NCBI GenBank assembly: GCA_018000455.1
Contig: JAGNJW010000033.1
Coordinates: 1-53,201 of the forward strand
DNA: 53,201 bases
Direction of reading: 5' to 3'
From: Acidobacteriota bacterium
GTDB lineage: Bacteria; Acidobacteriota; Vicinamibacteria; Vicinamibacterales; UBA2999
A program made the position numbers and the translations under genes. The notes under the pieces are model-generated. The model did no database searches, was not told the DNA's origin, and saw only the letters and a list, made by a program, of their open reading frames with translations. Positions 34,270-44,278 of this stretch are shown here, piece by piece (position 1 is the first letter of the stretch; each line of letters begins with the position of its first letter).

Positions 34270-34390
34270 CCGACCGTCGTCAGGCGGCCGCTGGGCGGCC
34301 TCGCGAACGCCGTCGGGCGTCATCGCGTCGACCACGACGCGGTGCTTCCCGGGAATCCTGTCGAGCCATTCCGCTTCCGGGTGACGCGCT
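34270..34390 (-). pseudogene. Gene remnant (Tat-signal hypothetical family-like)
   Basis: A minus-strand frame reads ARHPEAEWLDRIPGKHRVVV, then DAMTPDGVREA, before drifting into the antisense of the DUF1801 gene. The block W-LD-I-GKHRVV-DA recalls a family of small Tat-exported proteins of unknown function. There is no start or stop in place, so this is probably a decayed gene. Confidence 0.35.
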
Positions 34391-34473
34391 GGACGACAGG
34401 GCGTCGCGCTCGGCGCTGACTGGGCGGCAGCCGAGGCCCACGTACCCGGGGCCGGTCACCCGGCGGCATGCCT

Positions 34474-34502
34474 TTGACAACGGCCTGTCGACCGGCTACT
34501 GT
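34474..34502 (+). promoter_or_regulatory. Sigma70-type promoter of the padR-RND operon
   Basis: A consensus -35 TTGACA (34474-34479), a 17-bp spacer and a -10-like TACTGT (34497-34502). The predicted start is near 34509, giving a leader of about 29 nt to the padR ATG. The leader contains the direct repeat TATCG-N8-TATCG, which could be an operator, though it is not a textbook PadR palindrome. Confidence 0.6.
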
Positions 34503-34537
34503 CGGCATTCGCTATCGGATTCAGATATCGACTCTCG

Positions 34538-34843
34538 ATGCCAGACAAGACGCTCTACGCCGGCCTCATCCGGCTCCACATCCTGCACCACGCTGCCGAA
34601 CAGCCGATCTTCGGCCAGGGCATGATCGACGAGCTGAGCCGCCATGGCTATCGCTTGAGCGCGGGCACGCTCTACCCCGTTCTGCACGGCATGGAAGCCA
34701 AGGGCTACTTGCGATCGAAGGTCACCCTCACCGGCAGGCGCAATCGGCGCTTCTACCGCGCCACGCCCGCCGGGCGCAAGGCGCTCGTCGAGGCTCGCAA
34801 GAAGGTCAAAGAACTCTTTGGCGAGATGTTCGAGCACGACTAG
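34538..34843 (+). CDS. PadR-family regulator of the efflux operon
   Basis: A 101-residue single-domain winged helix. Family hallmarks: LIRLHILHHAAEQPIFGQGM at the N-terminus, the recognition part LSAGTLYPVLHGMEAKGYLR, and the wing RRFYRATPAGRKAL. It is short, like the PadR-s2 group (LmrR type). It is the first gene of the operon, 18 nt before the outer-membrane factor, and probably represses the pump genes until a drug-like ligand binds. No clear ribosome site precedes its ATG. Confidence 0.9.
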   Translation: MPDKTLYAGLIRLHILHHAAEQPIFGQGMIDELSRHGYRLSAGTLYPVLHGMEAKGYLRSKVTLTGRRNRRFYRATPAGRKALVEARKKVKELFGEMFEHD

Positions 34844-34861
34844 CCCAGCTACGGACCCACG

Positions 34862-36277
34862 ATGACTCGTCTGCTCCTCGCCGCACTTGCCGTTCAAGCC
34901 GCCGTCGCCGCCGCTGCCAGCGCGCAAGTCGCCCCACGGCCGGCAGCGCCCGACGCGCAGGTCTTCACGCTGCAGGACGCGCTGCACTACGCCGTCGAGC
35001 ACTACCCCGCGATCGCGGCGGCCCTGGAGCAGGTCAACGCCTCGGCCGCGAGCGTCAGTGTCGCCCGCTCGGCCTATCTGCCGCGCCTCGACAGCGTGCT
35101 GCAGGTCAATCGCGCCACCGTCAACAACGTCACCGGGCTGCTGCTGCCGCAGTCGGTCGTCCCCGGGATCTCGGGTCCGCCCCTGCCATCGGGGTCGTCC
35201 CAGAGCGCCTGGGGCAGCGCCGCCGGCGCGTTGTTCTCCTGGGAACCGTTCGACTTCGGCCTGCGCGATGCGGGTGTGCGCGGCGCCGAGGCCGCCGTCA
35301 CTCGCGCACGCGCCAACCAGTCGCTGACGCGTCTCGAGGTGCAAAGCGCCGTCGGCGCGGCGTTTCTGGCCGTGGTGCAGGCCGAGCAGGCGGTCACCGC
35401 GACAGTGGCAGACGTCGAGCGGCGTACGGTGCTGGCGCGCGCGGCGCGGGCGCTGGCCGACAACGACCTGAGGCCCGGCGCTGAAGCCTCTCGCGCCGAC
35501 GCGGAACGCGCCGCGGCCGAGACCCGGGCAATCCTGGCGCGGCAGTCGCTGGCACTGGCACAAACCACATTCGCGCGTGTGCTCGGCGTGACCAGCGGGC
35601 CGGTCGGCGTGAACGCCGGCAGCCTCCTGGCGCCGGCGCCTCCGACGAGCCCACCGGCCGAGACCGCGAGTGCGCATCCCCTGGCGCTGGCCAGTCAAGC
35701 ATCGGTGGACGAGGCGCGGACGCAAGAGGAGATCCTGGCCCGCACCAACCGTCCCCGCCTCTACGTCCAGTCGGCGCTCTTCGCGCGCGGCAGCGGCGCC
35801 GCCTTCAATGGCTCGTTCGACGGCGGGGCCGACGGGCTGGGGCTGGAACGCGCCAACTGGGCCGCCGGCGTGCAGGTGGTCATGCCCAACCTCTTCGACG
35901 TCGCCAGCCTCAGGGCGCGCCGCGCCGCCTCGGCCGCCACGACTCGCGCCGAAGCCGCCCGCTACGACGAGGCCCTGCTCATGGTGACCAGCCAGCAGCA
36001 GGCCGCCGCGGTGATGGTGGAGGCGGCCCGGGCCGTCGCCGCGACGACGCCGGTGCAGCTGGCTGCCGCCCGCCAGAGCGAGTCGCAGGCGAGCGCCCGC
36101 TATCAGGCAGGGCTCGCGAGCATCGTCGAAGTCGCCGACACGCAGGGCCTGCTCGCGCAGGCGGAGTACCAGGACGGCGTCGCCAGGGTCGACGTGTGGC
36201 GGGCTCTCTTGGCCGACGCCGTCGCGCACGGCGACCTCGGGCCGTTCGTCAGCCTGCTGTCGCCGGGAGGGCGCTAG
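34862..36277 (+). CDS. TolC-like outer-membrane efflux protein
   Basis: A 471-residue protein with a signal peptide (LLLAALAVQAAVAAAASAQ). Two OEP repeats form the channel-tunnel: the first begins FTLQDALHYAVEHYPAIAAALEQVN with SAYLPRLDS, the second lies at about 265-460 (NRPRLYVQSALFARGSG ... YQAGLASIVEVADTQGLLAQ). It has long Ala-rich helices and no lipobox. It is the outer-membrane part of the tripartite pump, with the RND gene starting 3 nt after its stop. Confidence 0.9.
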   Translation: MTRLLLAALAVQAAVAAAASAQVAPRPAAPDAQVFTLQDALHYAVEHYPAIAAALEQVNASAASVSVARSAYLPRLDSVLQVNRATVNNVTGLLLPQSVVPGISGPPLPSGSSQSAWGSAAGALFSWEPFDFGLRDAGVRGAEAAVTRARANQSLTRLEVQSAVGAAFLAVVQAEQAVTATVADVERRTVLARAARALADNDLRPGAEASRADAERAAAETRAILARQSLALAQTTFARVLGVTSGPVGVNAGSLLAPAPPTSPPAETASAHPLALASQASVDEARTQEEILARTNRPRLYVQSALFARGSGAAFNGSFDGGADGLGLERANWAAGVQVVMPNLFDVASLRARRAASAATTRAEAARYDEALLMVTSQQQAAAVMVEAARAVAATTPVQLAAARQSESQASARYQAGLASIVEVADTQGLLAQAEYQDGVARVDVWRALLADAVAHGDLGPFVSLLSPGGR

Positions 36278-36280
36278 ATC

Positions 36281-39200
36281 ATGTGGCTCATTCGCGCCGC
36301 CCTGCAGCGCCCCGTCACCGTGCTCGTCGCCATCTTCGCCGTCGCCCTCTCGGCCGTCTTCGCCGTCGGCCGGATGCGGGCCGACATCTTTCCCGACCTC
36401 GATCTGCCGGTCATCTACGTCGCCCAGCCCTACGGCGGCATGAGCCCGGCGCAGATGGAGGGGTACATCACGTTCTACTACGAGTACCACTTCCTCTACG
36501 TCAACGGCATCGAGAGCGTGGAATCGAAGTCGATTCAGAACACGTCGCTGCTCAAGCTCACGTTCCACCCCGGCACCGACATGGCCGAGGCGCTCGCCCA
36601 GACCATCGGCTACACCAACCGCGCGCGTGCGTTCATGCCGCCCGGCACGGTCGGTCCGTTCGTGATGCGCTTCGATGCGGGCACGGTGCCGGTCGGCTAC
36701 CTGGTCTTCAAGAGCGACACCCGCAGCCTGGGCGAGATCCAGGACCTGGCGCTCAACCGCGTGCGCCCGCAGTTTGCCACCCTGCCCGGCCTCACGTCGC
36801 CGCCGCCCTTCGGCGGCAGCCAGCGCACGATCGTGATTAAGGTCGATCCCGATCGGCTGCGCTCCTACGGGATGGGCCCCGACGAGGTGATTCGCGCCGT
36901 CACGGCCGGCAACGTCATCCTGCCGTCTGGCAGCGTGAACATCGGCGACGAGACGCGCATCTCGCCGATGAACTCGGTCGTCGGCACGATCGACGACCTG
37001 CTCGAGCTGCCGATCCGCACCGGCGCCGGCCCGCCGATCTCGATCCGCGACGTCGGTTCGGTGGCTGACGGCACCGACATCCCCACCGCCTACGCGCTCG
37101 TCGACGGCAAACGCGCGGTCTACATCCCGGTCACGAAGCGGCCCGATGCCTCGACGTTGAGCGTCGTGGCGTCGGTGCGGGCCAATCTGGCGCGTTTCCA
37201 AGCACTCGTGCCTGACGACATCACGGTGTCGTACGAGCTCGATCAGTCGACCAACGTGTCAGCGGCGCTTGGTGGCGTGCTGAGCGAGGCGCTACTCGGC
37301 GCGCTTCTGACCGGCCTGATGGTGCTGCTCTTCCTGCGCGACTGGCGCAGTTCGGCGATTGTCGTCGTCACGATTCCGTTCGCGCTGCTGGCGGCGGTCG
37401 TCGCGCTGTGGGGGGCGGGCCAGACCATCAATATCATGACGCTCGGCGGACTGGCCCTGGCCGTCGGCATTCTCGTCGACGAAGCCACGGTCGCCATCGA
37501 GAACATCCACACCCACCTGGCCCGCGGCACACCGGTGGCTAGAGCCGTGATCGACGCCAGCGCCGAGGTCGTCGTGCCGCGTCTGCTCGCGATGCTGTCG
37601 GTGGTGGCGGTCTTCGTGCCGTCGTTCTTCATGACCGGCGTGTCGCGCTCGCTCTTCGTTCCACTCTCGCTCTCGGTCGGCTTCGCGATGATCGCGTCGT
37701 TCCTGCTGGCCAGCTCGCTCGTCCCGGTACTGTCGGTGTGGCTGCTCGGTCCTCGTGGCGCCGTCCACCAGAAGACGCACACGCCCGACTGGGTCGATCG
37801 GTTGCGGCAACGCCTCGGCGCGCTGCTCACCCGTCTGGCGCCGGCGCGGGTCGCGCTGGTGGCGCTCTACCTGCTCATCACCGTCGGTCTCGTGGCGGCC
37901 ATCGGTCCCTCGCTCGGGCGCGAGATCTTCCCGGCCAGCGGCGCCAAGCAGTTCCAGCTGCGGTTCCGCGCCCCGGCCGGCACGAAGTTCGAAGTGACGG
38001 AGCAGCTCGCCGGGCAGATCCTCGACGAGATCAACCGGGCTGCCGGGCCCGGCAACGTCGCCATCACGCTCGGCTACGTCGGCGTGCAACCCACGTCGTA
38101 CCCCATCAACAACATCTTCTTGTGGACGAGCGGCTCTCATGAGGGCGTGCTCCAGGTGTCGCTTAGGCCGGGTACGCCGCACACGCTCGAGGCGTTCGAA
38201 GAGACGCTGCGCCAGCGCTTCGGCCAAGCCTTCCCCGACACCACGTTCTCATTCGAGCCGGGCGATATCCTGAGCCGCATCATGAACTTCAGCACGCCCA
38301 CGCCGGTCGACGTGGCCGTGATGGGGCCCGACTTCGCCGCCAGCCGCGCGTTTGCCGCCAAGGTCTACACCGAGCTGGCCAAGGTCGGGTCACTGCGCGA
38401 CCTGCAGTACGGTCAGGCGCTCGACTATCCCGCCATTCATGTCAACGTGAACCGTCAGCTCGCCGGCCAACTCGGCGTCACGGTGGAGCAGGTGGGCCGG
38501 TCGTTTGCCGCCGCCACCTCGTCGAGCCGGTTCGTGGCGCCCAACTACTGGGCCGATCCGCGCACCGGCATCGCCTTCCAGGTGCAGGTGCAGGTGCCGC
38601 AGCCGCGGATGACCAGCCTCGAAGACCTGCGGGTCGTGCCCGTCACCGGCAGCGGCGACGCCCGCCCGCTGCTCGGCGACCTGGCGCGCATCGACAACGC
38701 CACCATCGTGGGCGAGTACGACCGTGTGAACGGCCAACGGATGGTGACGCTCACGGCCAACGTCCTCGGCGACGATCTCGGCCGGGTGCGCGACCGGGTG
38801 CAGCAGGCCATCCGGCAGGCGGGCGAGCCGCCGCGCGGCGCCTCGGTCACACTTCGGGGCCAGGTGGCCGCCATGAGCGAGACCTTCGCCAACATCACCG
38901 CCGGCCTGGCGGTCGCGGTGGTGGTGATCTTCCTGCTGCTCGCCGCCAACTTCCAGTCGGCGCGGCTCGCCTTCGTGGTGGTGTCGACGGTGCCGGCCGT
39001 GCTGGCTGGCGTGGTCGTGATGCTGCTTCTGACCGGCACGACGCTCAACGTGCAGTCGTTCATGGGCGCCATCATGGCCATCGGCGTGGCCGTGGCCAAC
39101 GCCATCCTGCTCGTCACGTTCGCCGAGCAGGCGCGACAGCGCGGCGGTTCGCCGCTCGTCACGGCCATCGACGCGGCGCAGTCGCGCATGCGGCCGGTGC

Positions 39201-39439
39201 TCATGACCAGCGCCGCGATGATCGCCGGCATGGTGCCGATGGCGCTCGCCTTCGGTCAAGGCGCCCAGGCCACCGCGCCACTGGGCCGCGCGGTCATCGG
39301 CGGCCTCGCCGCCGCCACCCTCGCCACGCTGGTCGTGCTGCCGTCGGTCTACTCCCTGGTGCAGCAGTCGGCGCGCTCGACGTCCCCGTCGCTGGATCCC
39401 GACGACCCCGACAGCACCTACCGGACCCAGGTTGGATGA
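36281..39439 (+). CDS. RND-family efflux pump (AcrB/CzcA superfamily)
   Basis: A 1052-residue inner-membrane transporter. The N-terminal helix (LIRAALQRPVTVLVAIFAVA) is followed by a porter domain, TM2-6 with the proton-relay region (GGLALAVGILVDEATVAIEN), a second porter domain and TM8-12 (MGAIMAIGVAVANAILLVTF). TM4 carries a single Asp-Glu (VDEATV) instead of the Asp-Asp of AcrB-type pumps, and there is no CzcA heavy-metal signature, so I expect organic substrates of the less-studied RND groups. It ends with an ATGA overlap to the adaptor gene. Confidence 0.92.
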   Translation: MWLIRAALQRPVTVLVAIFAVALSAVFAVGRMRADIFPDLDLPVIYVAQPYGGMSPAQMEGYITFYYEYHFLYVNGIESVESKSIQNTSLLKLTFHPGTDMAEALAQTIGYTNRARAFMPPGTVGPFVMRFDAGTVPVGYLVFKSDTRSLGEIQDLALNRVRPQFATLPGLTSPPPFGGSQRTIVIKVDPDRLRSYGMGPDEVIRAVTAGNVILPSGSVNIGDETRISPMNSVVGTIDDLLELPIRTGAGPPISIRDVGSVADGTDIPTAYALVDGKRAVYIPVTKRPDASTLSVVASVRANLARFQALVPDDITVSYELDQSTNVSAALGGVLSEALLGALLTGLMVLLFLRDWRSSAIVVVTIPFALLAAVVALWGAGQTINIMTLGGLALAVGILVDEATVAIENIHTHLARGTPVARAVIDASAEVVVPRLLAMLSVVAVFVPSFFMTGVSRSLFVPLSLSVGFAMIASFLLASSLVPVLSVWLLGPRGAVHQKTHTPDWVDRLRQRLGALLTRLAPARVALVALYLLITVGLVAAIGPSLGREIFPASGAKQFQLRFRAPAGTKFEVTEQLAGQILDEINRAAGPGNVAITLGYVGVQPTSYPINNIFLWTSGSHEGVLQVSLRPGTPHTLEAFEETLRQRFGQAFPDTTFSFEPGDILSRIMNFSTPTPVDVAVMGPDFAASRAFAAKVYTELAKVGSLRDLQYGQALDYPAIHVNVNRQLAGQLGVTVEQVGRSFAAATSSSRFVAPNYWADPRTGIAFQVQVQVPQPRMTSLEDLRVVPVTGSGDARPLLGDLARIDNATIVGEYDRVNGQRMVTLTANVLGDDLGRVRDRVQQAIRQAGEPPRGASVTLRGQVAAMSETFANITAGLAVAVVVIFLLLAANFQSARLAFVVVSTVPAVLAGVVVMLLLTGTTLNVQSFMGAIMAIGVAVANAILLVTFAEQARQRGGSPLVTAIDAAQSRMRPVLMTSAAMIAGMVPMALAFGQGAQATAPLGRAVIGGLAAATLATLVVLPSVYSLVQQSARSTSPSLDPDDPDSTYRTQVG

Positions 39440-40635
39440 CCATGACAACGTCCCAGACATCGTGGCACCGTCGGATGCCGGCTCGTTGCCCGGCCGTCGT
39501 GCTGCTCGCCACGGCGCTCGCCGGCTCGACGGCCTGCGGTGGTGTCGACACGACGACCCCGGCGGCCACGGCACCAGCCGGCCCACTCACGATCGATATC
39601 GCGCACGTCGTCGAGCAGCCGCTCGACGTGGAGTTGTCGCTGCCGGGTGAGCTGACGGCGTATCGATCGGTGGCGATCTATCCCAGGGTCAACGGCTTCG
39701 TGAAGACGGTGGCGGTCGACCGTGGCTCGCGCGTTCGCGCCGGCCAGGTGCTGGCCACGCTCGAGGCGCCGGAACTGGTGGCCCAGCGGGCCGAGGCGCA
39801 GTCGAAGCTGCAGGCGGCCGAAGCACAACTGGCGGCGGCGCAGGCGAAGGCCGACGCGGAGCGCGGCACCTACGACAAGCTGAAGGCGGCCGCCGCCACG
39901 CCGGGCGTCGTGGCCGGAAACGACGTGCTGATTGCAGAGAAGATGGCGGAAGCCAGCCGGAATCAGGTCGACGCCGGCCGCCAGACGGTAGAGGCCGCGC
40001 GACAGGCAGCTGGCGCCGTGGGCGACATGGAAGGCTATCTCACGATCACGGCCCCGTTCGACGGCGTCGTCACCGAACGCAACGTGCACCCCGGTGCGCT
40101 CGTCGGCCCCGGAGGCCGCGCGTCCGGCGCGCCGATGATGCACCTCGTGGACGACCAGCGGCTGCGCCTCGTGGTGCCGGTGCCCGAGGCCTACACCGCT
40201 CAGATGACCCCGGGCGCCGAAATTGCCTTCACGGTCGCGGCCTACCCCGGGCAACCACGATCGGGCACCATCGCGCGTATCGCCCATGCGGTGGACGTCG
40301 CCACGCGCACGATGGCGGTGGAGCTGGACGTGACGAACACCGACGGTCGCCTCGCGCCCGGCACCTTCTGTCAGGTGCGGTGGCCCGTCAGCCGCTCGGC
40401 GCCGTCGCTCTTCGTGCCGGCGGGCAGCGTGGCCTCGACCACCGACCGCACGTTCGTCATCCGCATACGCGACGGCAAGACCGAGTGGGTCACGGTGAAA
40501 ACGGGACTCACCAAAGGCCCGCTGGTCGAAGTGTTCGGCGAGCTGGCGGCCGGCGATGTCGTGGCCGGACGAGGCACCGATGAACTACGGCCAGCCACCG
40601 ACGTGCGCAGCCGCGAGCCCAAGCCCGCGTCGTAA
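39436..40635 (+). CDS. RND periplasmic adaptor lipoprotein
   Basis: A 399-residue membrane-fusion protein. The signal ends in the lipobox GSTAC (Cys34), so it is lipid-anchored. Lipoyl half-motifs are YPRVNGFVKTVAVDRGSRVR and ITAPFDGVVTERNVHPGALV, separated by an Ala/Gln/Glu coiled coil. A beta-barrel (LRLVVPVPEAYTAQMTPGAE) and a membrane-proximal domain follow. The ATG overlaps the pump stop by 4 nt. Unusually for RND operons, the gene order is OMF, pump, adaptor. Confidence 0.92.
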   Translation: MTMTTSQTSWHRRMPARCPAVVLLATALAGSTACGGVDTTTPAATAPAGPLTIDIAHVVEQPLDVELSLPGELTAYRSVAIYPRVNGFVKTVAVDRGSRVRAGQVLATLEAPELVAQRAEAQSKLQAAEAQLAAAQAKADAERGTYDKLKAAAATPGVVAGNDVLIAEKMAEASRNQVDAGRQTVEAARQAAGAVGDMEGYLTITAPFDGVVTERNVHPGALVGPGGRASGAPMMHLVDDQRLRLVVPVPEAYTAQMTPGAEIAFTVAAYPGQPRSGTIARIAHAVDVATRTMAVELDVTNTDGRLAPGTFCQVRWPVSRSAPSLFVPAGSVASTTDRTFVIRIRDGKTEWVTVKTGLTKGPLVEVFGELAAGDVVAGRGTDELRPATDVRSREPKPAS

Positions 40636-40733
40636 CTCGGGGAGTCGACGTCCGCCCGGCAGCAGCCGCGGCGCCGGGGCCCCATCGCACCGTGAACGAC
40701 ACCGGCGGCCGTCGCGCTGCATCTGAGACTCCG

Positions 40734-42110
40734 ATGCCCACCCACTACGACGCCATCGTCATCGGTACCGGCCAGGCCGGCCCGGCCCTGGCCGCGCGGC
40801 TGGCCGCGGCGGGCCGCACGACCGCGGTCATCGAACGCGGCCGCTTCGGCGGCACCTGCGTCAATACCGGGTGTATTCCCACCAAGACGCTGGTCGCCAG
40901 TGCCCGGGCCATCCACATGGCACGACGCGGCGAGGAGTTCGGGTTCACGACCGGTGGTGCCGTGCAGGTCGACTTCGCCCGCGTGAAGGCGCGGATGCGC
41001 GAGTTGGTCGGCGCCTCGAACGAAGGCGTCGAGACGTGGATGAAGGGCACGACCGGTGTGACCGTCTACGAAGGGCACGGGCGCCTGAGCGGCCCGCGCA
41101 CGGTCACGGTGGGAGACATCACGCTCGACGCCGACGCGATCTTCCTCGACGTCGGCGGGCGGGCTGCCGTGCCCGACATGCCTGGCGCCGACACGGTGCC
41201 GCTGCTCACCAATAGCAGCATCATCGCGCTCGACACCCTGCCCGAGCACCTCATCATCGTGGGCGGCAGTTATATCGGGCTCGAGTTCGCGCAGATGTAC
41301 CGGCGGTTCGGCAGCCGCGTCACGGTCGTCGAGCGCGGCAGCCGCATCATCTCGCGCGAAGACGAGGACGTCTCGGAGGCACTGCTCGCCGTGCTGCAGG
41401 CGGAGGGCATCGAGTTCCGCCTGTCGGCATCGTGCGTCGGCTTCGCCCCGGCGCCGTCGGGGGTTGCAGTGGCGGTGGACTGTGCCCACGGCGCCCCGGC
41501 CATCGACGGCAGCCACGTGCTCGTGGCCGTTGGCCGACGTCCGAACACCGACGACCTCGGCCTCGAGACGGCCGGCGTCGCCACCGACGCGAAGGGCTTC
41601 ATCACCGTCGACGAGCAGTGCCGGACCTCGGTGCCCGGCATCTGGGCGCTCGGTGAATGCAACGGCCGCGGTGCCTTCACCCACACCGCCTACAACGACT
41701 TCGAGATCGTGGCCGGCGCGTTGCTCGACGGCGATACGCGGCAGTTGAGCGACCGCATCACGTGTTACGCGCTCTACACCGACCCGCCGGTTGGCCGCGC
41801 CGGGATGACGCTCGGCGAAGCCCGTGCGTCCGGCAAGAAGGTGCTGGTCGGCCACCGGCCGATGACCAAGGTGAGCCGCGCAAAGGAGATGAGCGAGACG
41901 CACGGCTTCATGCGCGCGCTGGTCGATGCCGAGACCGAGAAGCTGCTCGGCGCCGTCATCTTCGGCGCCGGCGGCGACGAGATCGTGCACACGCTGCTCG
42001 ATGTGATGTACGCCGGGGCGCCTTTCACGACCATCTCGCGCGCCGTGCACATCCATCCGACCATCACGGAACTCATCCCCACCATGCTCCAGGACTTGAA
42101 GCCGCTATAA
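40734..42110 (+). CDS. FAD pyridine-nucleotide disulfide-type oxidoreductase
   Basis: A 458-residue flavoprotein. FAD fold: YDAIVIGTGQAGPALAARLA. Redox disulfide: GGTCVNTGCIPTKTLV. NAD(P) fold: LIIVGGSYIGLEFAQMYRRF. Second FAD motif: GIWALGECNGRGAFTHTAYND. The dimerisation domain ends with the active-site His-Glu pair (HIHPTITELIP). It resembles mercuric reductase and dihydrolipoamide dehydrogenase but lacks the vicinal C-terminal Cys pair of MerA, so its electron acceptor is open. I use ATG 40734; GTG 40692 would add 14 poorly conserved residues. Confidence 0.9.
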   Translation: MPTHYDAIVIGTGQAGPALAARLAAAGRTTAVIERGRFGGTCVNTGCIPTKTLVASARAIHMARRGEEFGFTTGGAVQVDFARVKARMRELVGASNEGVETWMKGTTGVTVYEGHGRLSGPRTVTVGDITLDADAIFLDVGGRAAVPDMPGADTVPLLTNSSIIALDTLPEHLIIVGGSYIGLEFAQMYRRFGSRVTVVERGSRIISREDEDVSEALLAVLQAEGIEFRLSASCVGFAPAPSGVAVAVDCAHGAPAIDGSHVLVAVGRRPNTDDLGLETAGVATDAKGFITVDEQCRTSVPGIWALGECNGRGAFTHTAYNDFEIVAGALLDGDTRQLSDRITCYALYTDPPVGRAGMTLGEARASGKKVLVGHRPMTKVSRAKEMSETHGFMRALVDAETEKLLGAVIFGAGGDEIVHTLLDVMYAGAPFTTISRAVHIHPTITELIPTMLQDLKPL

Positions 42111-42136
42111 GCGGACGTCACGGTCCTGCGATCCGG

Positions 42137-43336
42137 TCAGCGTGGGCGGCGCGGGCGGTAGACGACGACGCCAGCCATCGCCAGTCCGGCAAAGAGCGCC
42201 CCGGCCTGAAAGGTCGCCGCCGGGCCGATCGCGTTCCAGAGGCCACCGGCAATCACGCTCGCCGCCAGCAGCGTCACACCCGTCGCCAGGTTGAACACGC
42301 CGAAGGCCGTGCCGCGCAGACGCACGGTGCCGGCGTCGGCGACGAGCTTTGCGAGCAGCCCCTGCGTCAGGGCCATGTGCAGTCCCCAGCACACGGCGCC
42401 GACCATGACCTGCCTCGGCGTGGTCGCCGCGGCGAGGACGAGGTCGGCCGTGACCAGCACGGCCAGCCCCAGGAACAAGAGCACGCGACCACCGACCCGA
42501 TCGGCCGCGATGCCGGCCGGATAGGCACCCACGGCGTAGGCGAGGCTCATGACCGCCATGACGATCGGTGCCTGGCCCAGCGGCAGCCCGACGTCTTCGG
42601 CCCGCAGCACGAGAAACGCCTCGCTGAAGCGCGCCAGGGTGAAGACCGTGCCCACGCCAACGACGAGCCAGAATCGCCGCGGCAGTGAGGCAGCGTCGCG
42701 CAGCCTGACCGGCTCACGGGCGCCGGCGGCCGCCGCCGGCGCCACCGGTTCCCGCACGGCTACGGCGAGCAGCGCCACGGCCAATGCCGCTGGCACGACC
42801 GCGAACCACAGCACCGCGCGGATGTCGTCGGCCAGCCCCCACATCAGCACCACGGCCAGGCCCGGCCCAACCACTGCGCCGACCGAGTCCAGCGACTGCC
42901 GCAGACCAAACGCGGCGCCGCGAAGGCGGGGCGGCGTGATGTCGGCAATCAGGGCGTCCCTCGGGGCTCCCCGGATCCCCTTGCCCATCCGGTCGACGAA
43001 CCGGGCCGCGAACACCCAGGTCACCGAACTGGCCAGCGGAAACGCCGGCTTGGTGAGGGCGCCGAGACCGTAGCCCAACACGACCAGCGGCTTTCGGCGC
43101 CGCCACCTGTCGCTCAACGACCCCGAGAAGAGCTTCGCAATCGACGCCGTGGCCTCGGCGATGCCTTCGAGCAGACCGATGACGACCGTGCTGGCCCCGA
43201 GCACCGAGACCATGAAGAGCGGCAGCAGACTGTGGACGAGTTCGGACGACGCGTCCATCAGGAGCGAGACGAAGCCGAGAGCCCAGACATCGCGCGGCAG
43301 CGTTTGCCGCGTCCGGTCGTTCACCTGAGGTATCAC
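42137..43336 (-). CDS. MFS transporter
   Basis: A 399-residue, twelve-helix transporter. The first helix region (WALGFVSLLMDASSELVHSL), the loop 2-3 motif SGSLSDRWRRRKPLVVLGYG and the family-specific block DRMGKGIRGAPRDALIAD are clear. The second half starts at about 215 (FWLVVGVGTVFTLARFSEAF). Substrate unknown; the group includes drug-efflux-like members. I choose GTG 43336 because GAGGA lies just upstream; GTG 43324 is an alternative. It is divergent from the FNR-box-driven cupredoxin gene. Confidence 0.88.
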   Translation of the reverse strand: MIPQVNDRTRQTLPRDVWALGFVSLLMDASSELVHSLLPLFMVSVLGASTVVIGLLEGIAEATASIAKLFSGSLSDRWRRRKPLVVLGYGLGALTKPAFPLASSVTWVFAARFVDRMGKGIRGAPRDALIADITPPRLRGAAFGLRQSLDSVGAVVGPGLAVVLMWGLADDIRAVLWFAVVPAALAVALLAVAVREPVAPAAAAGAREPVRLRDAASLPRRFWLVVGVGTVFTLARFSEAFLVLRAEDVGLPLGQAPIVMAVMSLAYAVGAYPAGIAADRVGGRVLLFLGLAVLVTADLVLAAATTPRQVMVGAVCWGLHMALTQGLLAKLVADAGTVRLRGTAFGVFNLATGVTLLAASVIAGGLWNAIGPAATFQAGALFAGLAMAGVVVYRPRRPR

Positions 43337-43412
43337 CCATCCTCGCAATCCGTTGAGTACGCTCAGAAGCGTAGTGCAATCCGGCGGTGGCCCGACGGCC
43401 TCTGGTCGCCTC

Positions 43413-43455
43413 ATGACGGTCGTCATACGCCTGGCCCAGGCCGCCGGCGTATCCT
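43413..43455 (+). promoter_or_regulatory. FNR-type box and -10 upstream of the cupredoxin gene
   Basis: ATGAC-GGTC-GTCAT (43413-43426) has the 5-N4-5 layout of Crp/FNR-family sites. TATCCT (43450-43455) would place the transcript start near 43461-43462, putting the box centre at about -41.5 to -42.5, the classic class II activator position. GGGGAT then precedes ATG 43473. Confidence 0.65.
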
Positions 43456-43472
43456 GCCGTGCGTGGGGATAT

Positions 43473-44264
<792 letters not shown>

Positions 44265-44278
44265 GCGCGGAGGATGAG

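Noticed and set aside
40734..42110. Mercuric reductase call for the flavoprotein
   Set aside because: The C-terminal Cys pair and the N-terminal metal-binding domain of MerA are missing and no mer genes are near.
43353..43472. Upstream in-frame starts for the cupredoxin gene (and likewise 46175 for the hemerythrin-like gene)
   Set aside because: Those codons lie on the palindrome and -10 element; differences between the two copies are mostly amino-acid-changing, so this part is promoter DNA, and ATG 43473 / 46235 follow the predicted transcript start.
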